Notes under the pieces: generated by a model | What the model saw: only the letters and a program-made list of their open reading frames with translations | Databases searched by the model: none | What the model was told of the DNA's origin: nothing | Translations under genes and position numbers: made by a program | NCBI GenBank assembly: GCA_036897445.1 | Contig: JAYMTL010000168.1 | Location: 1 to 36,395, forward strand | From: Pelargonium tetragonum | Lineage: Eukaryota > Streptophyta > Magnoliopsida > Geraniales > Geraniaceae | Length of the DNA: 36,395 nucleotides | Direction: 5' to 3' | Shown here: in pieces, positions 24,948 to 35,742 of the stretch | Numbering within the stretch: position 1 is the first letter of the stretch | Layout of the letters: each line of letters starts with the position of its first letter

Positions 24948-25528
24948 TCGAATCTCTAATAGGAAATCCCAGAGAAGAAACGGAGCAAAGCACCCCTTAT
25001 TATACGAATTTAAGAATCCAACCTAGAAAAAAAGGAACCTCTTTTATTTAAGAGCAAACACTGACTTTTAATGAAAGACTTCCGACAGTCAAACTTTCTG
25101 AGACAGCTTTCAAATAGAAACCCTGCGTGCTCCTAATAGAACCTTCAACACTGGGATTCTGAACCCGCTTTACTGACAAGGAAACATAGCGACTTGTTAA
25201 CGGATTTCCTTAGTGAAAATCCCTATTTTGATTCTAAACGACAACCCCTGACTTGAAAGGGTCTTACCTTGCTACCTTACTCTTGCTTCATACCCAGCTT
25301 CTTAACTTTGACTCTTTCTTTTTATCTTATAAGTCTTTTTCTTTAAAGCTAGACCATAACTCCTCGTACCCATCGTTTAGGGTGCTTGTAATTTTCTATT
25401 TCATATACAAGGAAACGGAAGAAGTTTGTATAGAAATTGGTAAACAGAACCTTGTTCAGTTTACCAAGTTAAAAGGCGGGGCATCCGTCAAGAGGTCAAA
25501 GTCAAGGGTTCCAATTCTGGAAATAAAG

Positions 25529-25548
25529 GGATTTTCTAGTCTGAAAGT
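25529..25548 (+). repeat. 20-bp repeat word, second copy
   Basis: Matches 1815-1834 except for one base (TTTTCTAG against TTTCCTAG). It falls within a 147-codon open stretch that has no ATG. Confidence 0.7.
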
Positions 25549-25740
25549 AAAGTTTAGCGCTTTTACCACTACAGGGAATCCTATAAATTTCTTTTTCTTA
25601 AGACTCAATAGGTATTATAGTAAGCCTAAGAAAGCTCTGGTTATAGCCAAGGCTCCTGAGAATACAGGTGCAGTTACAGAGTCTAGTTATGGCTAAGCGC
25701 CTCGAGGGTTCCCGGATAGTAAGAAGCGAGGGGGGACTGA

Positions 25741-25779
25741 TTAATGAAGTCAACTTGAGAGGTAGATTCCCTAGTCTGA
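25741..25779 (+). repeat. Partial dispersed-repeat copy with the CTAGTCTGA block
   Basis: TAATGAAGTCAACTTGAGAG recalls the ATGAAGTCAATTCT end of copies 1 and 2. AGATTCCCTAGTCTGA just after it matches 1815-1834 and 25529-25548, which share GGATTTYCTAGTCTGAAAGT apart from one base. Together these suggest that the 1-2.5 kb and 25.2-27 kb blocks derive from related sequence. Confidence 0.5.
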
Positions 25780-26026
25780 TCTGTATAATATAAAGGTATT
25801 TAGAACCTTTGACTTTTTTAAGATGAATATGCCAGGTTTTCCAGCAGTTAGGGGTCGCAAAATCCAGGCTTTTCGAAAAGCAAATTCTAATTTAGTTAGT
25901 TTGTTTCAGAGGCAGAAGAAGAGTTTCAGGTTCTAGGTAGTCAAAGTCTGGTTGCAGCTTAAATAGGGGATACAACAAGAAGTCTAGTTCAGAAAAAGGA
26001 AGAAGGTTTGGTCTTATCTTAGAGAT

Positions 26027-26245
26027 AGAAGGACCCTCTTGTAGTTTAGAATGAATTATATATAAGGGATTGGTTTTTGTAAGAGAAAGTAGATTGAAAG
26101 GTTTTTCCTCTTGTCTTGTAAGGTATTCCCCATTTAGATTAGAGGTTAGTTGCTTTACGAGACCAGGAAGGTAGAGATATTAATAGGGCTGGTGAGGGGA
26201 ATTGGGTGATGAAGTCAATTCTTATTTGTAGATTCCTTAGTTTAC
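26027..26245 (+). repeat. Diverged dispersed repeat, copy 2
   Basis: Partner of copy 1 at 1141-1355 in direct orientation, about 24.9 kb away. The best-kept core is GTAAGGTATTCCCCATTT followed within a few bases by GAGGTTAGTTGCTTTACGAG, and then ATGAAGTCAATTCT. Both copies begin with AGAAGGACCC, itself an instance of the window-wide palindromic motif, so that motif was already present when the segment was duplicated. No coding potential is seen. Confidence 0.75.
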
Positions 26246-26616
26246 CTATAAGGTTGTTATTGGCACCCTTTTTGAGTGACTGCCTTTCCTGTTATAGCCT
26301 CTTGACTGAGTTTCCTTGTATTCTAGGCTAAGGAAGTGGGATTGGAAGGCTGTTTTGCTAGATATCGAGGGGGGATAACTTTTTAGATTTAGATAGAAAT
26401 TTTGCTTTTTTAGAATAAGAAAAGTTGGGTCTAGTTCAGAATAAGGATATTCAAAGTTAAGAAAACAAGTTGCAATTCTAGGGTTTATATATAGGATAGG
26501 AGAGATTTTTTGGAAGAGTGAACAGGAGATGGGAGTCTTTTTTACGAGGTTTATAGGTTTTCCTAGATCGATAAATTAAGAGGAGCCTTTTTTTTTACTA
26601 ATAACTAAAAAAGAAG

Positions 26617-26687
26617 GGTACTCTGGGATTTGAACTGCTGTACTCTCTTAGTGCCATGAAGCACTAGAACCATAAGAAAAGTAAGCC
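26617..26687 (-). pseudogene. Degenerate tRNA, possibly a decayed tRNA-Met-type copy
   Basis: The minus strand contains a T-arm-like AGTTCAAATCCC and, upstream of it, a six-pair hairpin TAGTGC/GCACTA around TTCATG. That hairpin sits where the anticodon arm should be and contains CAT. Laid beside the intact trnM at 35670-35742, the order of landmarks agrees: acceptor-like TACT, TGGTT in the D-loop, GCTTCATGGC against GCTTTCATACGGC, and TTCAAATCC. The T-stem is mostly unpaired and the acceptor ends pair only if a two-base bulge is allowed (GGCTTACT against AGTACC), so it should not work as a tRNA. It may be an old copy of the plastid-like trnM or a different tRNA. It lies in the purine-rich block that also carries the dispersed repeat. 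Confidence 0.4.
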
Positions 26688-28410
26688 ACAAAGGAAAGGG
26701 GTCTCTCATTCTAAAACTAATAGGAGATTTTATTCAATTAAAGAATTGGGATATTCAGAGAAGTAGGTTTGAGCAAGTCAGTAAAGCAGGAGGTGCTGGC
26801 TATAAATTATAAGGTCTTTCCTGGTATCAATATAGAACAGAAAGGACTCAGTCAAGATAGAGTTATTATCAGTGCTTTCGTTAGCTGCTTAAACGAGTTA
26901 ACGAAACAGGGAATTCTAAAGAGTCAGTGAGTTAGTTATTAAGTTAGCTGGGATTAAGTAATGAGGGCAAGAAAAGGAGATAGATTTTACTGTCTGACCT
27001 AGGAGTGCTTTGTTAATTTGAACTACTTTCTTAAAATGAGTCAAGGATTTCCTTATAGTTTTGATAGCTTTTCTAGTTCCGCTTAAACTGACTTGGATGT
27101 ATAAAAGCTGAGGCTCAAAAGTTCTAGTATACCACCTAACTGAGTATGGGAAACTAAGGATCAAAGGCATTCTAGATAGAATCTTGAACTTACTTTATTT
27201 GCATATTCCGTTGAAAGAGTTCTAGTTCTAAAGTGAATTTATAGGTATGGGAGTTCGGTTCATAAGAAAGAGATTTATGGTTCTCCTATATATACCGGCG
27301 ATAAAGATGGGAAGGCTAAAAAGAAGGGTGAGATGCGATAGAGATAAAGAATCCAAGCCTATCTGTTAAGGTATAAAAAACGGGCAGCTATAAACTAAGG
27401 GCCCCTTTCATCTATTGAAGAGGCATTTCAAATGAAGTAAAGGAAGTTGACTTTTGAAGCTTAGCAGTCCTTTTATAAGCTGAGAGCCGGTTCTTGATAA
27501 AGGATAATGAGAAGTTTAGCTTTTAGGGGTCAGAGACAAAGTCTTTTGAGAGAGATAGTAAGATGGGCAGTTATAGTCTATTTCATTTGAGTAATGGAGC
27601 CAATTCTGGAAAGTGGGCAGGTTTGCTAAAGTTTTGGTATTAGAACTTACGCAAGGTTTAGAGTTTCATTTCCTGTAATTAGGGGTTTTTGCTAAGATAG
27701 AAAGGTTTTAGTTTAGTACAAGGTAATGTAATTTGAACTCAAGGGGGTTAGGTTGGAAACAGGAGGAGCCTTTCTTTACAGAGGCAGCTTTTCGTTGTTA
27801 AAGTTACTCTTGACTTGCGAGTCCGCACGGTTAAAGAACTTTTGATATAAAGAAAAGTTTCTTTTCATTCTTATTATTTAGTGAAAACTTATTTGATTTG
27901 AAAACAGGGTTTTGGCTTATAATTCGCTTGACTGGCGCCTTTACTACTTTATAACACGGAATTTTAGAAGAAACCTAATTCTACTCGTGTAAATGGAAAC
28001 AAAAGGGGGATTTTATTTGTACATTGAATTCCTTAGTGCCTTTTCCTTTATATTTATATATTTACAATTTACAGGGTCTTTTAAGAAAAGTGAATTAGTA
28101 TAGTGACTTGCTTTCAGATAGGATATAAGTAAATGGCTAAGAATAAAGAGAACAGGTCCTAGGATTAAGGGCTCTTATTCTTCTGTATATTGGTAATACA
28201 AGTATAGCTAAACTCTTACTCTCTTTTTAGGTTTTTTAGTGAAGTTAAGGCTGAACCGGGATCCGCTTTCATAAATCTTTATAATTCCTTCTTAAAAAAA
28301 CTTACTATAGACTACTAATCAAATATACCTTTGACTTATACCCTTTCCCAGAATGACTCATTATTTGGATTTACTTACTTTAGAAGACTTTGAAACCCTC
28401 CCTTTGATTG

Positions 28411-28427
28411 AAAAAGGATCCCTTAAG
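28411..28427. repeat. Dispersed palindromic motif instance
   Basis: AAAAAGGATCCCTTAAG has centre GGATCCC with A- and T-rich arms. Confidence 0.45.
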
Positions 28428-28828
28428 AAGACTCCAAACCTTTCTAAAATTTCATAAAGAATTGCAGATTCCAAAGAAACTCACTTGCGGATCGTTTGAA
28501 AGTAACAGGGAGGCCTCTTTTTTTTTTAACCAAGCCCTTGTAACTTTATACTGTGTAATTAGATATTCTTTAACAGGAAGCCCTTATTTAGAGATTCCGA
28601 CTAACTAATACTAATAGGAATTCCTTTTTATACCTTGTAAAAAGAGCTCCGAGTTCTAGCAGCTTACCAAAAATTCAGGAATACAAAAGTACTTTTAGAT
28701 ATGAAACTTTTTAAGTAAAGCGTTTTCAAAAGGCTTTGAAAAAAGGGGAGTACTTATTCATTAGAAACCCCACTTAGGAATGGCTTTGATCTCACGTTTA
28801 GTTAGATAAGGCGATTTTTTTAGTATTC

Positions 28829-28842
28829 AGAGCTAGACTCTT
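28829..28842 (-). repeat. AAGAGTCTAGCTCT repeat word, inverted
   Basis: The plus strand reads AGAGCTAGACTCTT, the reverse complement of the word at 10304 and 32319. Related CTAGACT words occur around 18615 and 18680. Confidence 0.5.
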
Positions 28843-31800
28843 AAGGGAGATTTCTTATACCTGCGCTCTTGTTTGTTAGGGTTCCCTGTGCTTCTTGGTG
28901 GAGCTACTGTAGCTATAGTCTTCTTTTTTATTGTTGTACTTATTGTATTTTATAGTATAGTAATGTATAGGTTATTTTCTTATATTGTATTATAGTATAG
29001 AGTAAAATAGAAAAGGCATCGAGAGTTCTAGTAGTTAGGATCTTGTAGGTAGCTATGGTTGTATAATAAACTAAGTCAGGAAAAACAAAGGCTTTGTGTA
29101 AGTGGCTCCAATTTCGTTCTAAAGGGGCAGATAGCTTCAGTTCTAAAGGAAGCTAAACTGGTAGGAGATTTGTCAAGGTTGTTCTTCTTTCTTCTTCTCT
29201 TTCTTTGTTAACGCTTTTCCTTCACCGAAGAAACTTTATAGACTCTCTTGACTAAAAAGGCAACCTCCTAAATAAAAATCCAGAGGGTTATTAACCTTTA
29301 CTTTATATAATATAAAGAAAATTGAACTTATAAGAAAAATTTGTATAAAAATATATAAAAATAAGAGAACTTTTTCTATCAAAAGAAATGAGATTTTCGT
29401 TTTTAGTACAATTTTCTGGGGAGTCTGTCCTATATAAATGAATTGCTGGTTTCCGGCGAGACAGGAAAAGAAAAGGTGTCAATTCGGGATGCTGTAAAAA
29501 AAGTTTAATTAAAGATTAATACATTGAAGGGTTGTTTATTATAGAATATAGGAATATAGAAACCATAAGCAAAAAGCGGCTAGGCTTTCTTAAAAGGATA
29601 CCAAGCGGGGGCCGCAAAAGCGCATTTCCTAGCAGGAACTTATTAAAGCTTTTTTATCTTGCAAAACCAAAAAGGAAAACCCTCGTGCTTACCCTACTGC
29701 TGACTTATAATTGAAAATTCCCGGTGAACTTGGTTCCTGACTTTAGTTAATACCTCCTCTAAAATAGAAGGATTCCTAATCTTCATTTGTTTTCTTTTAT
29801 ACTATACTCAACTTCTTTTATTCTTGCAGCTCTAGCTTATTATATTGCTCTTTCTTCTTTTTTCTTCATATTGGCATTGTTATACTCTTCTTATGCTTCT
29901 TAGTATTGGGATCGCCGTAGTTGTCTTTGTATTAGAATGTCTTCTTTAATGAGAAGGGCTAATATAGTCAAAGAGTTCTTATTAATATTAAAGCAGCTCT
30001 TTTTAGGGAATCCTTAGTCTAGTATAGATAGGGCTTTTTCTTATTCCCCAAATCAAGTTAAGTTAAAAAAGGGTAAGGATTTTCTCACGCTGGGTTTCAA
30101 CTACCTTGCTTGACAAAGTAGAGGTTATATTACAGCAGAATAGAGTTTTCTTTTAACGAGCAAGCACTTCTTCGGCTTAGTTATTATCTTTTTTTCGAAG
30201 TAAGGTTTTAGGGCGAAACCCAAAATAGGTTTAGGAAATCCATGTCTCTTCACTTTTATTCCTAGAAACTTACATCGGTTTTCTATTTTCCATTTTGTAC
30301 TAAGGGCGAAATATAAAAAATAGAAAAAGAAAGCGATAAAGTCTCGAGGGCAGAAAAGGAACTCAGTAAATACACAATAGAAAATATAGACTCTAAAGGA
30401 ATTAGAAAGTTCTCCACTTAGAGACTTAGAGAAAGAAACTCACTTAAGGGAATCTCCTCTGCTTATAAAATTCCTGTGCAACCCCCTTCAACTTCTTGTA
30501 AAAAAAACCTCTTTCTATTTATCTAGGAAACTCCGGGCTCGTAATTAACTAGACTTTTCCTGCCTTATTTATATAAGAATACCGGGGTTACCTAATTTCT
30601 TTCCGTTACATTAGATAGATGCACGAGATGAAAAGATCCAACCGGTTACTAAACTCTATTCTATTCTGCAAACTTGTTTCTTACTCTTAACCTTCCTAAG
30701 CCAACTGGAGGAACATATAAACTTGAAAGTCTGAGGACCCTGTAAAGGGAACCATCCATCAAAAATCTTTACTGCCGAAAAGCCTTTTAGCATACATAAA
30801 GACTCAAAGGACTTGCTTAAAAATTTTACTAGCCAAGGTTTTTTTGCAGGACTTCTCTCTCTTAATGAAACGGAATTCTAATCTAAATAGATGCGTATAA
30901 ATGAAATTAAAAAAAAACTTTCAAAACTGACTACATATAGGGAGGACAGGGAGCCTTTATAGAATAAAAAAAGAAAAAAGCGAGGGCCCGCCTTACATTT
31001 ATCGTAACATACACTCACTCTTGCCGGGCGCTAAGCTAACTGCTTGGCAGCGGACTTTTTAATGTAAAAAAAGAACCCGCCTCAGAACAAAATAGACTCC
31101 TGAAAAGCACTTATCATTGAACCCAGTCAAGAGTATTCCCGCTCTTTTAGTATTTTCCAAACTAGGAGATAATAGCGCAAAGAGTTCCTTTCGTTTCAAA
31201 CTAACTGACGCAGTCCCCTCCCTAAAAAGTCAGGCTTCCCGCAATCTTACCTATTTTGCAACATTAGGAATTCCAACAGGATAAACTGAGTGCAAGGACT
31301 CCCAAACACCTAGAAGAACCCCGCTTTAGTAGGATCCCAGGGATTCTTAATGACACCAATTTTATAGCTATACCAGTACCCTGTAGTTAATACTCGAACT
31401 TGCCTGAGACTGCCGTTGAAGCTTCAACTCCAATATCAGTGAAAATAGATAAAATTTAAGGGCTCTTTATTTACCTAGCCCTTTGCTACCTATAAACCAA
31501 ATTTATAAAAGGAAAACTTATGCTGCGAAAGATTAGACCTCACTTAAGATTTGCTCTCGTATTTTTTGAATACTATAAAGGAAAGGAAAAATTACCGGCT
31601 CCTTGAAGAAACCTAGGGCATTTCTCCGAGTCAAACCCTACCAAAACTATGAATAAAGAAATTTTCTGAGGCCTGGAGACTCTTGAAAAAAGTAGAATAG
31701 CACTATCCTGGGTTTTTCCCATTTGCTAATTAGAAGAAGTGCCCTAACACCCATATGAATAGTTGCTGCTAGTGCTAGTCTAGAAATCCTTATAAAAGAA

Positions 31801-32236
31801 AGGAGCCCAATAAGGATGCACTTTTCTGAGAGGTACACTTTCCCTCTTTAGAAACGAAGAGTGCCATCTATAATTGAGTCAAACCTGTTTTGCGTAAATC
31901 TTAAGAATTTTCAGGGAATGCTGTATTACGACTAGAGGGCCGCCTACTGAGTTTCACCCCTTATTAATGTAAGGAAACGGTTTTTTTCTAATTACAAATG
32001 CATTTCTAACAAGGGAAACCCAGAAAGAAACTTTAGCACCAAGAATCTACAACAAGACACCCTAAAATTTCTCGTTTCTATAAAAAATATGTATATAGAT
32101 ATTCCTTACCAGTATTCTCCAATTAAGGAGCTCCATAACTTACCCATAACGGGAGCCCCTATTTTGAACACTCTCCTTACACTAAGTTTAATACATAACA
32201 AAGAGCAGGATTCATAAGAAGTGCAACTAGTAAGAC

Positions 32237-32332
32237 AGAGAGTCTAGCTCTTAGGTAGGGAAGATATAGGCATCAGGAAACAAGGTATGCATATGATTCA
32301 GAGTGAGAAAACAAGAATAAGAGTCTAGCTCT
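32237..32332 (+). repeat. Paired AGAGTCTAGCTC word, 81 bp apart
   Basis: AGAGTCTAGCTCT occurs at about 32239 and again at about 32320, with weakly similar sequence after each (GCATCAGGAAACAAGG against GCATTCAAGGAATAAAAG). The same word is found at 10304-10316 and in reverse complement at 28829-28842. The pair may be a worn tandem duplication of an 81-bp unit. Confidence 0.5.
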
Positions 32333-32992
32333 GAATAAGGTTAAAGCATTCAAGGAATAAAAGTAAGTAAGGAGGAATAGTACTGCTAAGAGAGTTAGGC
32401 TAAAAAAAATGAAAATCACTTATATAAAGAAACTACCTGCGATCTAAAGAATCTAAGTCTTATCTGAAGCATTTTTTAGGACGGCACAAGAGACTTTAAC
32501 CAGTCCCAACTCGTCAAAAAGACTATCAGCAAATTAAAGCGTTTGATCCGAAGAGCAAAAGGAAGGTTTAAACAAGTACTCCCAAGCTAGGAATGTATCA
32601 AAAAAAAGTAGTTTGACTTGAATGCGAAACAACTTTAGGATTTCATATAACTAAAACTCGGCACTCCAGTCAAAGCTGCAACTAATCAAAGTGTTTCTAA
32701 TACCTCTCGAACGGAAGGACTAAAGCTTAAAGATTTCAGAGTACGAGCAAGCAGAAAAATTATTAAGTCTAAAAAATGGAACTTATTCCAAAAGGCTCAA
32801 AAGAGGGGCATGCTATAGCTATAATTAAGACTTTCTTGCTGCTATGGATTTTACTGACCTGAAAAATGAGAATGACTAGAACTAAAATCTCACATCTTTA
32901 TGCCCCTACCTTGTATACTTGTTGTTACAAAAGTCACAGAAACTTAGCATTTTCCTAAAAACTTTACTCGCTTACAAAAATCAAGTGAAACT

Positions 32993-33004
32993 AAAGGACC
33001 CTTT
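32993..33004. repeat. Dispersed palindromic motif instance
   Basis: AAAGGACCCTTT is palindromic except at one central position. Confidence 0.5.
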
Positions 33005-33958
33005 AAGGTGCTTGTTTTTGTACATTTCAGTCTTTTATAGCTTTTATTAAGTTTTTTATCATTCCTTAACTGCTATTCCAAAATAGACTGAACTTTGACT
33101 TACTATTATTTATTACTAGTACTAGGCAAACTTGAGTTTGTTACTTTCCTTATTCATTTTGTTTTGGGACTAGGGGAGTACACCAACAAGAAAAAGCGGA
33201 CTTTCACTTGACTAGTTTTACTCGAGACTGTGAAAGATTTACTTGAACTTAAGTTCATTCTTTCTTTCTTGACTGGACTTGATTATTACCCAGGCTTTAG
33301 TTATTTTAACACCCTACTTCATTACTATCTGAAATTGGAAACAGAGGCAAGATTTATCTTGTTTACTTAATCCCCTTTTAGCTACTTTACTAAAAACCCC
33401 TTGAATAGTATATTACACCCAATATGAAAAGGAATTCAGATTAAAGAACAGTGCCATAGTTAATGTTAATACCCTTTCTTGTTAATTTAGCAAGTTCTGT
33501 TTCATTTAACTTCTTACTTCAATCAGATATCTGGTAAAATCCAGTACTTAATTAGACAATTTCAGTTGTAGACCCCTTAACTGCCTGACCCTTACAGAAA
33601 AAAAGTTTGGGTTGTACGTAAATAGTTATTGTCCTACACGCGCTTTAGCCCATCTGCATTATTAATAGAAAATGTGAGCTGAGCCTTTGGCCTTTTTTTT
33701 TTTTATATACCCACTTTTCGCCTACGGGTTTTCCCTTTATATTTCCACCGGTCCTTTATTAATTAGAAGCTACTCTTTCTTTTTGTTTTTTATCGGGGTC
33801 CTAATTACGAGCTTTCTTACTAAAATCACTCTCTGTGAAGCTTTTACTAAACATCCGTTTCAGAATGATAGGCATCCCTAGATTTAGATTGATTTGCCTT
33901 TACTAAAACCTTTTTAGTATATAGAATTCTCTGGTCTTTACTTGGAGAAAGAAATTCT

Positions 33959-33972
33959 AAAAGGGATCCTTG
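33959..33972. repeat. Dispersed palindromic motif instance
   Basis: AAAAGGGATCCTTG has the family form with a GATC centre, 400 bp before the perfect copy at 34372. Confidence 0.45.
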
Positions 33973-34371
33973 GTATCCGATTTAGCGCGTCGACTAGTCA
34001 AATAGTCAAACGCTTCGTGTGGATGTGTAATACTGAATTGTTCTATCATTTGGAAGGCATACGGAACCCGAGGAGGGGTTTTCCAATTCAAATTTGTTAG
34101 AATATCCGAGGGAGTTGTGTGGCAAATTAAAAAGGATATCTATACTATTAAAATCAGCCGAGAATCCTGTGACCCTATAAATTTTCGAGGTTTAACCGGC
34201 AAAGGGGTTTCTATTTCCTTTGCTGAATATTCCGTTTTCTTTGGTAGGGTACCTCTTAAGAGTCTTTTTGTTAAGTGTACTCTTTGGATTTGCCAACAAT
34301 TTTGGGGTATCTATGGATATGGGATATGATCTGGCCCACTTTAAGACTTTAATAATAAAGAAAGAATAATC

Positions 34372-34384
34372 AAAGGATCCTTTT
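34372..34384. repeat. Dispersed palindromic motif instance, perfect 12-bp palindrome
   Basis: AAAGGATCCTTT is a perfect palindrome followed by one more T. It is the cleanest symmetrical member noted. Confidence 0.55.
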
Positions 34385-35669
34385 AGGGAAGCATGCTTAC
34401 AGCTAAGTGCGTAAGAGAGAAAAAAGGGACTGGACGCGGTAGCTAAAAAGTTAGGAAATAGCCTTAGAATAGGGAAACCTATATCAGAGCATCTAGTACA
34501 GATTTTAGAAACTTTCTAGCCTTGTTCTATGTTCTTCTAGCTTCCTTAGCCAATTAGTTCGAATTCTTGAAGTTCCTCAGATCGAAGTTACTGTTTGTAA
34601 GTACCTTAGCCTGACTCCATAGAAATCCAGTTTCTTTTCATTGTAAGGGTTTCCACTAAATGTACAAGGTTCAAGTCGTGTGTGAATAGTAAGCCTTTGA
34701 AATATTAGTAGAACACTAAGAGGGTTTCCCAGATTTCCAATCTCTAAAACTAAAGGCAATTTTCTCCTTTCCGGATCTAGTTTTTCATTTTAAGTAGTAA
34801 GTTGAGCAAGTGAGTCTATGTCTATTATTATAAGAGTTCTAGTAAGCATTACAAGCGGTCCTTTTTCTAAGTATTTGCAAAACTTACCCTTGCCCTTGTC
34901 TGGCTCGAAAGACCTTAAGAATCTTATAGGGATGCGGGCCGCCAGTGTAACACCCTGTTCTGATTTTTTATTATTAGTATCCCACTTCTAGTCTAATTAG
35001 TTATTTATACTCTGCTACAGAATATCCTTATGTTATGAATACTCTTTCTTTTCGGAAGGAAGAAGGGTCTTGTTTAAGTGTTACAGATAGAACATAGATA
35101 CGCTATAACGAACAGATTGACTTTTTAAGCCGATTTCTTCTAAAAGACAATATCCAGAACTAGAAAGAGACCTTTGCCTTAGAAGAGTCTCTCAAGGACT
35201 TGTAGCTACACCCCCTTTGATAATACCTGCAGCTATATTTGTTCTCTGATTCTAGCAGCCTTTGGTGAAGTACAGTCTAAAGAATTTCAAAATTAAGTAC
35301 ATAAAAAAAAAGAAAAAGGGGGTTTTTATTTGCTTGTGCATATGAAAAAAATTGAATTGAACTTTATTAACAAGGCCCAAGAAGATTTAGGCTTAATAGG
35401 GGTTCTTATTGTCTTATTCCGATTTGTATTGAAATTTTCCTTATGTATTAGTTACTAATGAAAGGCCCGCTACTTCATGAAATGAAAGCTGTCTATTCAA
35501 CAAGGAACAAACTAAGAAAGATTAAGAGAATACAGTTTCACTATAAATTTTTTTTTTAAGCTACGAATACCTCGAAAGAAAAGGGGCCGCTAAAAAGTAT
35601 AAAAATTCTCGAGCAGTTCTAGTGCAGTCATATCTTAATTTGAAAGCCCATAAAAACTGAAAGCTGGGT

Positions 35670-35742
35670 TACCTACTCTCGGATTTGAACCAAGGGCTCT
35701 CGCCGTATGAAAGCGACACTCTAACCGCTGAGTTAAGTAGGT
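35670..35742 (-). tRNA. trnM-CAU: Elongator tRNA-Met (CAU), plastid-derived type
   Basis: This gene decodes internal AUG codons in mitochondrial translation. Read on the minus strand it is 73 nt and folds completely. The acceptor stem ACCTACT/AGTAGGT is seven perfect pairs with discriminator A. The D-stem is ACTC/GAGT. The anticodon stem TCGCT/GGCGA has one G-U pair and encloses loop TTCATAC with anticodon CAT. The T-stem CTTGG/CCGAG has one G-U pair and loop TTCAAAT. No CCA is encoded. By recollection it closely follows the land-plant chloroplast trnM and not the native mitochondrial elongator trnM, so it is inferred to be a plastid gene transferred to the mitochondrion. It differs from the usual plastid T-stem (ATTGG/CCAAT) by changes on both sides that keep pairing, which points to continued function. 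No gene flanks it closely. It could instead be a recent plastid insertion, but I see no flanking plastid sequence such as atpE. Confidence 0.93.

Larger units (their letters stand above)
22039..25250. other. Mixed spacer becoming pyrimidine-rich, no protein gene
   Basis: Holds the trnK-like relic and, from about 23220, a second pyrimidine-rich island. Frames at 22104, 23256 and 24218 are short and unrecognised. Near 22449-22466 a TACCC-TTCGG-GGGTA hairpin-like patch occurs. Confidence 0.55.
25251..27840. other. Purine-rich block with repeat copy 2, no protein gene
   Basis: G exceeds C from about 25400 on. A 147-codon open stretch (25253-25696) has no ATG anywhere in its frame. The frame at 26916-27170 on the minus strand is unrecognised. 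The dispersed repeat and the tRNA-Met-like relic lie here. Confidence 0.6.
27841..32200. other. AT-rich spacer, no gene seen
   Basis: Homopolymer runs and palindromic motifs only. Frames at 28408, 29532 and 31647 are short with no recognisable family. Confidence 0.6.
32201..35669. other. Spacer left of trnM, no gene seen
   Basis: 32200-32840 is purine-rich with the paired AGAGTCTAGCTC words. 32900-33650 is T-rich. The frames at 33687, 34117 and 34577 are 60-70 codons and match nothing I know. Confidence 0.6.

Noticed and set aside
25253-25696. A 147-codon open frame, the longest in the window
   Set aside because: It opens at TTG, has no methionine codon anywhere inside, matches no family I know, and overlaps a repeated non-coding word at 25529-25548.
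27483-27500. GAGCCGGTT, reminiscent of a domain V start
   Set aside because: No complementary CGGTTC strand follows within 34 nt.
27818-27842. TTGCGAGTCCGCACGGTT, reminiscent of a group II intron domain V 3' strand
   Set aside because: The matching 5' strand (GAGCCG type) and the domain VI bulged A cannot be placed at the right distance.
34660-34680. AAGGTTCAAGTCGTG, like a T-arm
   Set aside because: Only the loop matches. The stem does not pair and no other tRNA part is nearby.
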